From Ureibacillus galli (GTDB lineage: Bacteria; Bacillota; Bacilli; Bacillales_A; Planococcaceae), in contig NZ_JACSQA010000013.1 of the NCBI RefSeq assembly GCF_014836845.1, positions 28,448-92,447 of the forward strand: a stretch of DNA of 64,000 nucleotides, given 5' to 3'. How positions within the stretch are numbered: the first letter of the stretch is position 1; each line of letters opens with the position of its first letter. A program made the position numbers and the translations under genes. A model generated the notes under the pieces. That model searched no databases. It was not told where the DNA came from and worked only from the letters and a program-made list of their open reading frames with translations. This document shows positions 1-8,613 of this stretch, in pieces.

Positions 1-665
1 AAGCAAATGTAAGCCCAGTTTTCAATGAAAATGGAGAAATGTATTATTTCACTGACTTTACAAGCCCGAAAGAAGGGGTAGATTCGATGTTAGGTTATTC
101 ATTAACGAATGCCCGTACAGGTGAGTCTACTTACTTTACAGGTAATTTGGAAGAATCGTACATGGATTCCCAAGGGGCTTTAGATATTATTGAGAAAAAG
201 TTTATTGAAAAAGAGTGGCAAGGTGAAATGCCAATCTTATATAACTTTTATGGTGAAGCAAGTTGGTTAGCACCGGTATTAGACTCGAATGGATTTTTAC
301 AAAACTACTTTATCGTATCAGCAGCGAATCCTGAAATTTCCGCATATGGTACGACACCGAATGATGCATTGAAGCAATATAAAAATGCCCTTAATCGTGG
401 TGGAGGTACGGTAGATGGAACGTCTAATTCCGAAGAAGCGACAATATCTGGGCAAGTAGTTCGTGTTTATAAAGAACGTATCGGCGATTATACAGTCGTT
501 TCGTTCTTACTAAATTCTGGCCAAAACTTTACAGTTAGTACGCAAAATGTTCCTTTAGTTATCTATTTACAAGAAGGGGATAAAGTTGCGATTACTTATT
601 ATGCAACGGGTGAATTATTCCTTCCTGTAAAAGAAATGGTCATTGAAGGAATCGCTGCACCATAG
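1..665 (+). CDS. C-terminal part of an unidentified protein, cut by the window edge
   Basis: The reading frame is open from base 3, before the first in-window ATG at 39, so the gene begins outside the window and only its last 221 or so residues are seen. The visible part is soluble-looking. It has a region around TDFTSPKEGVDSMLGYSLTN and a later segment giving LYNFYGEASWLAPVLDSNG. A glycine-rich linker (GGGTVDGTSNSEE) follows, then a small beta-rich end domain (ISGQVVRVYKERIGDYTVV). This resembles the C-terminus of large, uncharacterised Bacillales proteins. I do not recognise a function. A strong terminator follows at once, so it is the last gene of its operon. Confidence 0.6.
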   Translation, partial: ANVSPVFNENGEMYYFTDFTSPKEGVDSMLGYSLTNARTGESTYFTGNLEESYMDSQGALDIIEKKFIEKEWQGEMPILYNFYGEASWLAPVLDSNGFLQNYFIVSAANPEISAYGTTPNDALKQYKNALNRGGGTVDGTSNSEEATISGQVVRVYKERIGDYTVVSFLLNSGQNFTVSTQNVPLVIYLQEGDKVAITYYATGELFLPVKEMVIEGIAAP

Positions 666-673
666 TCTTAACT

Positions 674-707
674 TGACAGATTCCTTTTAATCTGTCAGGT
701 TTTTTTA
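674..707 (+). terminator. intrinsic terminator of the left-edge gene
   Basis: A perfect 9-bp stem TGACAGATT/AATCTGTCA with a 6-nt loop is followed by GG and a run of seven T, 9 bases after the stop codon. Confidence 0.9.
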
Positions 708-719
708 TTCAAGATAGGG

Positions 720-757
720 TAATAAAAAAGGGCCGACAGTGAACTGTCAGCCCTTTT
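720..757 (-). terminator. intrinsic terminator of the nitroreductase gene
   Basis: On the minus strand AAAAGGGCTGACAG pairs with CTGTCGGCCCTTTT around a short loop. A T-rich tail follows, 15 bases downstream of the nitroreductase stop. Confidence 0.85.
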
Positions 758-771
758 GAAATAGGTTATGA

Positions 772-1506
772 TTATTTCCAATTGAATCCTTTTGAAGCTA
801 AAAATTCTTTAATGAACGGTCTTCTTTGTTCAACTAAGAAATCAGCCATTTGTTTTGTCCAGTTAGACATTTTTTGATTAGAGCTACGGCTTCCATAATA
901 GTTTTCCATTGTTGTGTCGTACTCATCAAGTAACGTATCGTATTTTTCTACGTTATAATCATTTTCATGTAAAACTGCTTCAACCGGAAGACGTGGTTTT
1001 GTTTCGTTACGCTTCGTAGGTGTCCCAATCGTCATTGCAAACAATGGGAAAACAAATTCCGGTAAATTGAATAATTCACTAATTTCTTTTGGATTGTTTC
1101 TAGCACCACCAATATAACAAATGCCATAACCTGCATCTTCAGCAGCAATGACAAAGTTTTGGGCAAAAATGCCAACATCGGCTACACCGACTAATACGTT
1201 TTCAGCACTGTCTGCAATAATGTCGACTCCATGTTTTTGTCCAGCAACTTGTAGGCGTTTAAAATCTACGCAGAATAAAAATGCTGCCCCTGCCGTTTTA
1301 AATTGAAAATCATTTTTCGAAAGTTCGCCCAGCTTTTGTTTCTTGTCTGCATCTGTCACCCAGATGACGCTATATGCTTGTACAAAATGTGAGCTCGCGG
1401 CCATTTGTGCAGTTTGAATTAAGTCGATTACAGTCTCTTTCGGTATTTGTTCACCTGTATATTTTCGAACAGATGAGTGACTACGTAATAAATCTTTTGC
1501 TGACAT
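772..1506 (-). CDS. NfsA-family flavin nitroreductase / NAD(P)H oxidoreductase
   Basis: A 244-residue FMN-dependent reductase of the NfsA/NfrA1 group, a cytosolic enzyme family that uses NAD(P)H to reduce nitroaromatics, quinones or flavins. Seen: an N-terminal HSSVRKYTGEQIP arginine motif that contacts FMN, the SSHFVQAYSVIWV segment, EDAGYGICYIGGARN near residue 130, and PLFAMTIGTP followed by KPRLPVEAVLHENDYN. This order is typical of the family, and the length matches the usual 240-250 residues. The start is placed at the internal ATG because GGGGAGG lies 8 bases upstream; an in-frame ATG 12 codons earlier has no ribosome binding site. It is a single-gene unit with its own terminator. The natural substrate cannot be told from sequence. 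Confidence 0.9.
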   Translation of the reverse strand: MSAKDLLRSHSSVRKYTGEQIPKETVIDLIQTAQMAASSHFVQAYSVIWVTDADKKQKLGELSKNDFQFKTAGAAFLFCVDFKRLQVAGQKHGVDIIADSAENVLVGVADVGIFAQNFVIAAEDAGYGICYIGGARNNPKEISELFNLPEFVFPLFAMTIGTPTKRNETKPRLPVEAVLHENDYNVEKYDTLLDEYDTTMENYYGSRSSNQKMSNWTKQMADFLVEQRRPFIKEFLASKGFNWK

Positions 1507-1548
1507 TTCCTTTTCCTCCCCTTCCAATGTGTACTTCCTCATAAAAAT

Positions 1549-1580
1549 AGCCTAAAGAGAAAATACTCTTTAGGGCTATA
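1549..1580 (-). terminator. terminator-like hairpin just upstream of the nitroreductase
   Basis: On the minus strand ATAGCCCTAAAGAG and CTCTTTAGGCTAT form a stem with one bulge and are followed by TTTTTAT, ending about 40 bases before the nitroreductase start. It may be a second terminator for plsY or an attenuator in the nitroreductase leader; sequence alone cannot decide. Confidence 0.5.
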
Positions 1581-1604
1581 TTAGTATATTTTGACATGAT
1601 TTAC

Positions 1605-1637
1605 AAAAGGGGAACCTTCGCTTATAAAGGTTCCTTT
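1605..1637 (-). terminator. terminator of the plsY-like gene
   Basis: On the minus strand AAAGGAACCTT/AAGGTTCCCCTTT forms a stem directly after the stop codon of the acyltransferase gene, followed by a short T-rich tail. Confidence 0.7.
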
Positions 1638-1645
1638 GTATTACT

Positions 1646-2281
1646 TTAGCTTTTCTTAAAGGCGGATGTAATTTTTGGTTCTGATCCTATGCGTAATCGC
1701 TTAACATTTTCCACATGGAGAGTTACGGCGATAAGGAATAGGGTTAGTGCTATTAAAAATGGCCAAATGGTCGGTTCAATTAATAGCGCAGTTACACCAA
1801 AAAAGATGTATAGAACAAATACACCTATAATTAAGTAGTTTGTAAGTAGGGAAGCAACTACAAGGGCAAGGACAGCGATTAAACCGAATTTCCAATCGAG
1901 TCCGATGAAAATACCGATAAGGGATGCTGTCCCTTTCCCACCTCGAAACTTCATATGAACTGGGAAGTTGTGACCGAGTATAACAGCAGCTCCGATTGTA
2001 TAAAGTAAAATCGAAATTTGGTCACTCGAAAAATTTGTAAAATTTGATAGTATGACTCGAAGCAAAATGATTGCCAAGACGCCTTTTCCGATATCTATTA
2101 AAGCAACAAGAACTCCATATTTCCATCCTAGAGATAAAGTTGCGTTTGATGCTCCTGCATTGCCATGGCCAACTTCTTTTAAGTTCACACCCGATAAAAG
2201 TTTAGCCACGTTGGATCCGTGTAAACATCCAATTAAATAACCAAATATAAGGACAATAATGATGGGATATAACAAAAACAA
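1646..2281 (-). CDS. plsY: PlsY-like glycerol-3-phosphate acyltransferase (divergent paralogue)
   Basis: A 211-residue integral membrane protein of the PlsY family, which transfers acyl groups from acyl-phosphate to glycerol-3-phosphate to begin phospholipid synthesis. Seen: GYLIGCLHGSNVAK at the N-terminus, the glycine motif as GHGNAGASN (canonical GSGNPGATN), and GHNFPVHMKFRGGKG with the conserved GGKG loop. About six hydrophobic segments are visible and the length is normal. The altered first motif suggests a secondary paralogue and not the housekeeping PlsY. The start is probably the TTG at 2279-2281 behind AAGGAG, though the spacing is short. It is divergent from the S-box/metY unit. Family assignment is firm; the exact substrate is inferred. 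Confidence 0.82.
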   Translation of the reverse strand: MFLLYPIIIVLIFGYLIGCLHGSNVAKLLSGVNLKEVGHGNAGASNATLSLGWKYGVLVALIDIGKGVLAIILLRVILSNFTNFSSDQISILLYTIGAAVILGHNFPVHMKFRGGKGTASLIGIFIGLDWKFGLIAVLALVVASLLTNYLIIGVFVLYIFFGVTALLIEPTIWPFLIALTLFLIAVTLHVENVKRLRIGSEPKITSAFKKS

Positions 2282-2361
2282 AAGGCTCCTTTCAAATAAA
2301 AGATATATTTATAGTATACTCTATGATTCTATAAGAAGTTTCGAAAAATTAAAAAAGATTA

Positions 2362-2390
2362 TTGACAAGTAAATCACTATGATTTATAGT
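2362..2390 (+). promoter_or_regulatory. sigma-A promoter of the S-box/metY transcript
   Basis: TTGACA, 17-bp spacer, TATAGT. Transcription would start near 2397, about 25 bases before the riboswitch. Confidence 0.85.
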
Positions 2391-2419
2391 AAATTCAACG
2401 ATGGAACATGAATCAAATA

Positions 2420-2583
2420 CCTTTATCCAGAGAGGCGGAGGGACTAGGCCCTACGATGCCCAGCAACCAGCGTGAATACGCAAAGGTGCTAATTCCTACA
2501 GATTTTGATTAGATCTGAAAGATAAGGGGAGGAAAAATTGCAGCTTGCAGCCCTCTTCTTTTGAAGAGGGCTTTTTGTTTTTC
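2420..2583 (+). promoter_or_regulatory. SAM-I (S-box) riboswitch with expression-platform terminator
   Basis: The aptamer carries the S-box hallmarks in order: CTTATC-like P1 arm with AGAGAGGCGGAGGGAC, then CGATGCCCAGCAACC, AAGGTGCTAATTCC, and the closing GAAAGATAAGG (2421-2527). It is followed by a terminator, AGCCCTCTTC/GAAGAGGGCT with a T tract (2549-2582). In the known mechanism SAM binding favours the terminator and switches off the downstream gene, here metY, so the sulfhydrylase should be expressed when SAM and methionine are low. Confidence 0.95.
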
Positions 2584-2640
2584 CAAAAGGTCCTCCTCAT
2601 ACTAAGATCGTCCATCGATACTATATTAGGAGGAAGAAAC

Positions 2641-3948
2641 ATGTCACAACAACGTCCGGAAACCCAATTGCTTCATGGTGGTCAAAAACCAGACCCTGTT
2701 ACAGGAGCAATCGCAGTACCAATTTATCGAACTACGGCCTATGCTTTTGAAAATACGGAGCATGCCCGCCAATTGTTCGCACTAGAACAACCAGGCAACA
2801 TTTATTCACGTATTATGAATCCTACAGTGGATGTTTTTGAGCAACGTGTTGCTCTACTTGAAGGGGGAACTGCAGCTGTTGCTTTATCATCCGGTGCTGC
2901 TGCCATTGCCTTTTCGATTTTAAACATAGCAGGTACAGGAGATGAAATCGTTTCAGCTGGTTCATTATACGGTGGCACGTACAATTTATTCGCCAATACT
3001 TTACCACGTTATGGAATTACAACAACTTTTGTTGACGAAAGAGACCCAGAAAATTTTGAGGCTGCTATTACAGATAAAACAAAGGCCATTTATGCAGAAA
3101 CAGTTGGGAACCCTAGTTTAAACATTTTAGATATTGAGAGAATAGCGGAAATTGCTCATGCGCATGGTCTTCCGTTAATCATTGATAACACATTCCCATC
3201 CCCATACGGATGTAACCCAATTGAGTTTGGCGCGGATGTTGTTGTCCATTCAGCGACAAAATGGATTGGTGGTCATGGAACGACAATCGGAGGCGTTGTT
3301 GTTGATGCTGGTAAATTCGATTGGACACAAGGTCGATTCCCAGGATTCACAGAGCCAGATGAGTCTTACCATGGTTTACGTTATGGAATTGACACGGCTA
3401 CGGCTGCATTTGCCACAAAGCTTCGTGTTCAATTATTACGTGACTTTGGTCCAACATTAAGTGCTGACAGTGCATTTAACTTCCTACAAGGTTTAGAAAC
3501 GCTTCATTTGCGTTATACCAAACATGGAGAAAATGCATTAAAAGTTGCAGAATATCTTGAAAACCACTCATTCGTGGAGTATGTAAACTACCCTGGTAAA
3601 GAAAACTTCCCATCGCATTCATTAGCGAAGAAATATTTGAAAAACGGCTACGGATCAATGCTTACATTTGGCATTAAAGATGGACGAGAAGTAGGAAGTA
3701 AAGTGATTGATCATGTTCAACTCTTCTCCCATGTAGCAAACGTGGGGGATGCAAAATCATTAATTATTCACCCGGCTTCAACTACTCACCAACAATTGTC
3801 ACCTGAAGAGTTGAAAGTTGCCGGCGTTTCAGAGGAGCTCATTCGCTTATCAGTCGGTTTAGAAGCTGTTGAAGATATTATTGCAGATTTAGATCAAGCT
3901 TTAACAAAAGCAGTTGAAGGTGTAACAGAAACAAACACCGCGTTTTAA
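2641..3948 (+). CDS. metY: O-acetylhomoserine sulfhydrylase (aminocarboxypropyltransferase)
   Basis: A 435-residue cytosolic PLP enzyme of the Cys/Met metabolism family. It makes homocysteine from O-acetylhomoserine and sulfide in methionine synthesis. Seen: [17 protein letters not shown] at the N-terminus, [31 protein letters not shown], and [18 protein letters not shown] with Lys207 as the PLP-binding residue. The long loop after it ([16 protein letters not shown]) is typical of MetY and absent from cystathionine gamma-synthases. The start is the ATG behind AGGAGGAAGAAAC; the open frame upstream runs through the riboswitch terminator and is not coding. The S-box upstream fits the role. A 12-bp hairpin follows the stop. 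Confidence 0.93.
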   Translation: MSQQRPETQLLHGGQKPDPVTGAIAVPIYRTTAYAFENTEHARQLFALEQPGNIYSRIMNPTVDVFEQRVALLEGGTAAVALSSGAAAIAFSILNIAGTGDEIVSAGSLYGGTYNLFANTLPRYGITTTFVDERDPENFEAAITDKTKAIYAETVGNPSLNILDIERIAEIAHAHGLPLIIDNTFPSPYGCNPIEFGADVVVHSATKWIGGHGTTIGGVVVDAGKFDWTQGRFPGFTEPDESYHGLRYGIDTATAAFATKLRVQLLRDFGPTLSADSAFNFLQGLETLHLRYTKHGENALKVAEYLENHSFVEYVNYPGKENFPSHSLAKKYLKNGYGSMLTFGIKDGREVGSKVIDHVQLFSHVANVGDAKSLIIHPASTTHQQLSPEELKVAGVSEELIRLSVGLEAVEDIIADLDQALTKAVEGVTETNTAF

Positions 3949-3955
3949 AAGTTAC

Positions 3956-4000
3956 AGTGAAAACGACAATTCGCATTCATTAGTGAAAGTCGTTTTCACT
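3956..4000 (+). terminator. hairpin after metY, probable terminator
   Basis: Perfect 12-bp arms AGTGAAAACGAC and GTCGTTTTCACT are separated by 21 bases. There is no clear T tract, so termination is less certain than for its neighbours. Confidence 0.5.
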
Positions 4001-4029
4001 ATTCATGTCATGCATTACGTTTGATTTTT

Positions 4030-4089
4030 AAAACCAAGTAACTTTATTTGTTTTATTGACATTGAGTGAATTACTTATTATACTTGGTT
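4030..4089 (+). promoter_or_regulatory. strong promoter framed by a 10-bp inverted repeat
   Basis: TTGACA (4055-4060), 17 bp, TATACT (4078-4083): a near-consensus sigma-A promoter for the gene at 4167. The arms AAACCAAGTA (4030-4039) and TACTTGGTTT (4080-4089) are perfect inverted repeats on either side, the second overlapping the -10 box. This looks like a pair of operator half-sites; the regulator is unknown. Confidence 0.65.
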
Positions 4090-4166
4090 TAATAAGAATC
4101 GTTACAAGTTATTCCTTATGTTTTCACAACGTGAATCGTAATTTTCGATAAAAGGAGTGTTGTTAA

Positions 4167-4556
4167 ATGGGAAATATTTATAGTGCTCAAAATGTTGCAG
4201 CTTATTTTATATATGAACTAAATGAACGAAAACAATTTGTTAATGCCGATGTATTGCAGTTTTTATTGGCAGAAGTAGAGTCAGTTTGGAATGAGCGATT
4301 CGGACATAGTGCATTTTCAGAGGAGAAGGCGAATTTTACTGAAAAACCATATATAATAAATGAAGTTTATAATACGTATAAAGAGTTTGGCCAACTACAT
4401 TTAGATTTGCCTGCAAAAGAATGGTATTTAGAATACGGTCAATTTCAACTTGTATACCGTACAATTGGTGTACCGCCTCTTACAGCTGAAGAAAAGTTAC
4501 TTATGAATCTCGTTATAAATAAGTATTATAAAAGCATTTTGAAAAAAGTATCTTAA
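4167..4556 (+). CDS. small protein, possibly Panacea (DUF4065)-like
   Basis: A 129-residue soluble protein with no signal peptide or membrane segment. The start follows AAGGAGTGTTGTTAA. The pattern NIYSAQNVAAYFIYEL, then VLQFLLAEVESVWNERFG and YIINEVYNTYKEFG, recalls the layout of Panacea/GepA-type proteins (helical start, a short middle helix, then a conserved V..VY..F.. segment), often antitoxins or phage-related. The match is weak and by eye only. It stands alone between two terminators, behind a near-consensus promoter flanked by an inverted repeat, which suggests autoregulation. No partner toxin gene is adjacent. Function is not assigned. Confidence 0.6.
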   Translation: MGNIYSAQNVAAYFIYELNERKQFVNADVLQFLLAEVESVWNERFGHSAFSEEKANFTEKPYIINEVYNTYKEFGQLHLDLPAKEWYLEYGQFQLVYRTIGVPPLTAEEKLLMNLVINKYYKSILKKVS

Positions 4557-4579
4557 TCAATTCCCATTTAACAATAAAA

Positions 4580-4608
4580 AGTCAGCACATTTGTGCTGGC
4601 TTTTTTTA
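4580..4608 (+). terminator. intrinsic terminator of the 129-residue gene
   Basis: AGTCAGCAC/GTGCTGGCT stem with a 4-nt loop followed by TTTTTTT. Confidence 0.9.
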
Positions 4609-4785
4609 TTAGGGGAAAACTAGGTGATAAGTAATTTTTTGATACTAATTGGAATTTTCCGATAATTGTCCAACTATTTACATTAATAGTAGATATAAAG
4701 TATCCTTTTATTATAATAAAAAAGTTCTATATTGATAGTATATTTGTACTGTTTGTGGGACGTTTAGTAAAGGATATGAGAACTA

Positions 4786-6728
4786 ATGAAAAAAAGAAAA
4801 GGACATATTAAAGGTTTTACTGTTAAGAAACGTTTATTATTAGCCTTTGCGTTTATATTATTTGTTCCAAGTGTTTCCATTGGGATATTGTCTTAAGTGC
4901 ATTGAGTAGTACTGCTCAAAGGGAAGCTGACTTACTTAATACATTAATTTCAAAGGAAATTCAACCGATTGTTGATCAAGCGGAATATTATAGTAATTTA
5001 TTTACAATAGATTGGACAGAAGAAGAAATTCTACAAGAATTAAAACAGTATAATACGGTGGAACCGTCCATTGAATCGGTAGCAGTTGCACAACAAGGAA
5101 GAGAATTTATGCGTGAACCGTTTTTTGATTTTGATGACGATTTCGATCCATTTTCTCGTCCGTGGTATTTAGCTGCGGTGGATAAACCGGATCGTCCAGT
5201 AATTATTGATCCATATATTTCATCTTCTAGCGGAGCATTAATGATGTCTGTTTCTGCTACATTAAAAGATGGTTCAGGTGTAATTTCTATAGATATTAAC
5301 TTAGGGGCGATTACAGAATTAATTAGCTCAGTACATATCGGTGATACAGGTTTTGCTTCCTTAATGGATGCAAAACAAAATTATTTAGCAGATCCAACGA
5401 TTGAAAATGGAACTAAGGCGAGTGAACAATTTGTTAAAAAAATGTCCGGTACGAGTGGAAGTTTCACATTAAATGATAACGGTACATTAAAAACAATTTT
5501 TTATGAACAAAATCCATTAACAGGCTGGTATGTCGTCGGTACATTAATGATGGATGATATAGCTAAATCTACTCATGATATTTTAATCTTAAATATTATT
5601 GTATTAGTTGTAGCGATTATTGTTGGATTGGCAATTGGACTTCCAATTATTCGCTCCATTTTAACACCACTTCGATTATTAGGGGAAGCGGCTGAGAAAA
5701 TTGGAGAAGGTGATTTACGCAATAAAATTCACATTAAAAATAAAGATGAATTTGGTGTTTTAGCTGCAGTCTTTAACAAGATGGTCGATTCATTACAATC
5801 GGTCATTCAAAAAGTGAGTGAGCAATCTAGTACGCTAGCAGCTTCTTCGGAAGAGTTGACGGCAAGTACGGAAGAAAATCAAAGAGCAACAGGGCAAATT
5901 GTCGAATCAATCCAGCAGTTTGCAAGTGGAGCTGAACAGCAATCCGTAGCAGTATCCGATAGTACTGAAGCAATTGTAGAAATGAAGCACAATATTCAAA
6001 TGATTTCTACAAAGGCCGATAATGCCAATACTAAGGCGAAGCATGCATTAAATGAAGTAGAAGTTGGCGACGAAACGATAAATAAAGCAATTCAACAAAT
6101 GCAAGTTATTAATGAAACGGTTCATACGATTGGGGCATCCGTAGAAAATTTAGGAAAACGTTCCGATGAAATAGGCCAAATTGTAGAAACAATTAATCAA
6201 ATTGCCGATCAAACAAACTTATTAGCACTTAATGCTGCTATTGAGGCAGCTCGGGCAGGGGAAGCAGGAAAAGGGTTTGCTGTTGTTGCAGATGAAGTAC
6301 GGAAATTAGCTGAACAATCAGCGAATGCAACGAATCAAATCGCGGATATTATTAATCAAATCCAAAAGGAAACGAATGAAGCAGTAAAAACAATGGCAAC
6401 TGGTACAGAAGAAGTTGTAAAAGGAATTTCTGTGATGAATGAAGCTGGAGAGAAATTTAACACGATTCGTGATAATGTTGGAGAAGTAACGCATGAGATT
6501 GAAGAAGTTACGACAGCTACACATCGTATGTCCAATCAATCTAAACTTGTAGCAGCTTCTACAACAACCGTTCAAAACTTAACGAATGAAAATTTAGCTG
6601 GTGTACAAAATATCTCTGCTTCAACAGAAGAACAATTGGCGTCCATGCAAGAAATTTCTGCATCTGCCGATGAATTATCGATTATGGCGGAAGACTTACA
6701 AAAAGTCATTCAACAATTTAAATATTAA
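4786..6728 (+). pseudogene. methyl-accepting chemotaxis protein, frameshifted near its N-terminus
   Basis: The gene starts at ATG 4786 with a typical chemoreceptor membrane anchor ([20 protein letters not shown]). That frame meets a stop at 4894-4896 after 36 codons. The rest continues in another frame from about 4893 to 6728. The downstream part holds an extracellular dCache-like sensor (with [11 protein letters not shown]), a second membrane helix (about [20 protein letters not shown]), a HAMP linker, and the full signalling tip ([20 protein letters not shown], then [20 protein letters not shown]). One missing base, probably a T in the run at 4891-4894, would restore one frame. The open part could start at TTG 4902, but that has no ribosome binding site and lacks the first membrane helix. 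Real mutation and sequencing error cannot be separated here. Confidence 0.85.
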
Positions 6729-6736
6729 TGGATTAA

Positions 6737-6767
6737 AACCTGTAACGATCTTGTTGCAGGTTTTTTT
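6737..6767 (+). terminator. terminator after the chemoreceptor
   Basis: AACCTGTAAC/GTTGCAGGTT stem with one wobble pair and a run of seven or more T. Confidence 0.88.
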
Positions 6768-6888
6768 CATGCTAGCGGTAAAATTCTCATTAATAAAAAA
6801 GAAAAACAATTTTATAAGTGAAAACTATTTGAAAGTATTAAAGGTATTTAGAGTAAATGCAATGCAAGAAAGAGAAAGGGTGTGAAAA

Positions 6889-7431
6889 ATGAAGGAAGCG
6901 GAAATTGTACATCAGTTTCAAAAGGGTGATGCTAGTGCCTTTCGAAGTATATATGATCTTTATTTTGATTATGCGATTCGAGCGGCAACAATTGTGATGA
7001 ATAATAATCATTTTTATGCGAAGGATGCTGTACAAGAAACATTTATACGAGTGTACAAAAATATTCATTTATACGATTCCTCTAAACCTTTTAAACCATG
7101 GTTCTATAAAATTCTTTTGAATGAGTGCAATCGGATTTTAAAACGAAACGCCAATGTCATTAGCATAGGAGATCGGGTTGGAATAATGAATCAAGACAAT
7201 CGTGTAAAGGATGAAATGAATCGTTATGTTGAATATGAAAATTTATATGATGCTATTCAGAAGTTGGAATACCATAATCGAATACCAATCATTTTGAAAT
7301 ATTTGAATGGATTTAAAGAACAAGAAATTGCTGAAATTATGAACGAAAATTTAAACACGATCAAATCACGATTATTAAAAGGTAAACAAAAACTTAAACG
7401 CTTCCTTAACTCGGAAAAGGGGGGGATGTAA
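6889..7431 (+). CDS. ECF-type RNA polymerase sigma factor
   Basis: A 180-residue sigma-70-family protein with region 2 (FQKGDASAFRSIYDLYFDYA, then AKDAVQETFIRVYKNIHLYD and PFKPWFYKILLNEC) and a C-terminal region 4 helix-turn-helix (HRIPIILKYLNGFKEQEIAE, then NLNTIKSRLLKGKQKLKR). That two-domain layout and the size match extracytoplasmic-function sigma factors, which redirect RNA polymerase to stress genes. AGAAAGGGTGTG lies 7-8 bases before the ATG. The next gene begins directly after its stop codon and encodes a one-helix membrane protein with a cytoplasmic start, the usual anti-sigma partner. The target promoters are not visible. Confidence 0.93.
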   Translation: MKEAEIVHQFQKGDASAFRSIYDLYFDYAIRAATIVMNNNHFYAKDAVQETFIRVYKNIHLYDSSKPFKPWFYKILLNECNRILKRNANVISIGDRVGIMNQDNRVKDEMNRYVEYENLYDAIQKLEYHNRIPIILKYLNGFKEQEIAEIMNENLNTIKSRLLKGKQKLKRFLNSEKGGM

Positions 7432-8214
7432 ATGGACGATAAAAAAATGGAACGGAATCTATATGAAACGTTAAAAGGACATACAGATGACGTAGTAAAT
7501 GAAAAAGAAGAAATTTGGAAGTATATCGAATCCCAAATAAGTTTACAAGAAAACAACATTGTGCGTGCAACGAAGAATAAAGGGGAGAGAGAAGTGAAAC
7601 AACGAGAGAAAAAATCAACAGGACGTTTAGTTGTTTTAGTTGCTACGGCAGCGATAGTAGCTTTCGTCTTTGGCATTTTCACAACAAATACAGGTCAGGC
7701 ATTTGTGGAACAACTAAAACAATATTTCGAGCCAAAAAAAGAAGTGATAACTGAAATTGAAGGAGATCAGGAACAAAGTGAAGTCATTCTACAAGATAGG
7801 GTTGATTATATTATTTATATAGATGAAGAAAGGTATCAACTTATCCAAGAGCAAGACGTCGATAAAATTGTTCCGAAAGTACCGCTAGAAGATAAATATC
7901 CGGAAGTATCTATGACCATTTCTCAAATTGTAGACAAAACGCCAGAACAGCTAGTAAATGAATATGTAGAGCAACTTGGAACTTCCTTTGAAACGGTTAA
8001 AGAAATAGAAACAGTAACAGAACCGGTTAGTGGATTTTTAGTATCAGCCATTGACGGTAACGAATGGAATAGTAAAGTGAATAAAGTATATATAATATCA
8101 AATGGGCGGGAAGGAAGCTTTGTATTTGATTTAAAATATTTCCTCGAAGCTTCAGAGGGGCATGGGGCAAGATTTTATCATATGTTAGAAGAGTTCCAAA
8201 TTGTCGAAGAATAA
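7432..8214 (+). CDS. probable membrane anti-sigma factor
   Basis: A 260-residue protein whose ATG directly abuts the sigma-factor stop codon, indicating translational coupling. About 60 charged N-terminal residues (cytoplasmic) precede one membrane helix (GRLVVLVATAAIVAFVFGIF, residues about 64-83). A roughly 175-residue extracellular part follows that begins with a coiled, acidic stretch and ends FYHMLEEFQIVEE. This topology is that of Bacillales anti-sigma factors: the N-terminus holds the sigma factor at the membrane until a signal releases it. I see no zinc-finger HxxxCxxC motif, so it belongs to a non-ZAS type. The role is inferred mainly from gene order and topology. Confidence 0.8.
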   Translation: MDDKKMERNLYETLKGHTDDVVNEKEEIWKYIESQISLQENNIVRATKNKGEREVKQREKKSTGRLVVLVATAAIVAFVFGIFTTNTGQAFVEQLKQYFEPKKEVITEIEGDQEQSEVILQDRVDYIIYIDEERYQLIQEQDVDKIVPKVPLEDKYPEVSMTISQIVDKTPEQLVNEYVEQLGTSFETVKEIETVTEPVSGFLVSAIDGNEWNSKVNKVYIISNGREGSFVFDLKYFLEASEGHGARFYHMLEEFQIVEE

Positions 8215-8231
8215 TAAAACTATGTTATAAT

Positions 8232-8275
8232 AATAAATAGGTATCTCTAATGAAAGAGATACCTATTTATTTATC
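8232..8275 (+). terminator. terminator of the sigma/anti-sigma operon
   Basis: A perfect 17-bp stem: the left arm 8232-8248 ends GTATCTCT, the right arm 8255-8271 begins AGAGATAC. The tail is only weakly T-rich. Confidence 0.8.
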
Positions 8276-8613
8276 TTTAGGAAATCCCTATACTTGGAAA
8301 ATAGTTAAAGGCATATTTTATTATTTGACCTTCTTGGAAAAACAATTGTCCATCTTGGGGAGAATTCTCTTGAGTTCCTTTTCAATATAAGATAAAATTT
8401 TCTTATGTTAAATTTTTCGAATTGTTTGTTTTTAACAAAAGTAGAAACATTAGTTTAAAGAGTCAATAGAAAACTATCGAATTGCGTATCTAGGTGATAA
8501 GTCGGGGTAATTTTAAAGGATGGATAAGTTTTTTGAACATTTTTTCCGTAACCTTTAAGCTCGAAAAAACGCCAATGATTTAGATGTACAGTGAAGATGG
8601 AGGCGAGAATAGA
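8276..8613 (+). other. intergenic region before the homoserine dehydrogenase
   Basis: About 340 AT-rich bases with no recognisable gene, T-box or other known leader. The only clear element is the ribosome binding site GGAGG at 8599-8603. No near-consensus promoter was found by eye. Confidence 0.4.

Noticed and set aside
2545..2640. Longer start for metY through the S-box terminator.
   Set aside because: The frame is open by chance; the ATG at 2641 has a strong ribosome binding site and homologues start there.
4619..8502. The 13-mer CTAGGTGATAAGT occurs near 4620 and again near 8488.
   Set aside because: A 13-base match is expected by chance many times in 64 kb, and the flanks do not agree.
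8276..8613. T-box or threonine leader before hom.
   Set aside because: No specifier loop, T-box motif or terminator/antiterminator pair was found.
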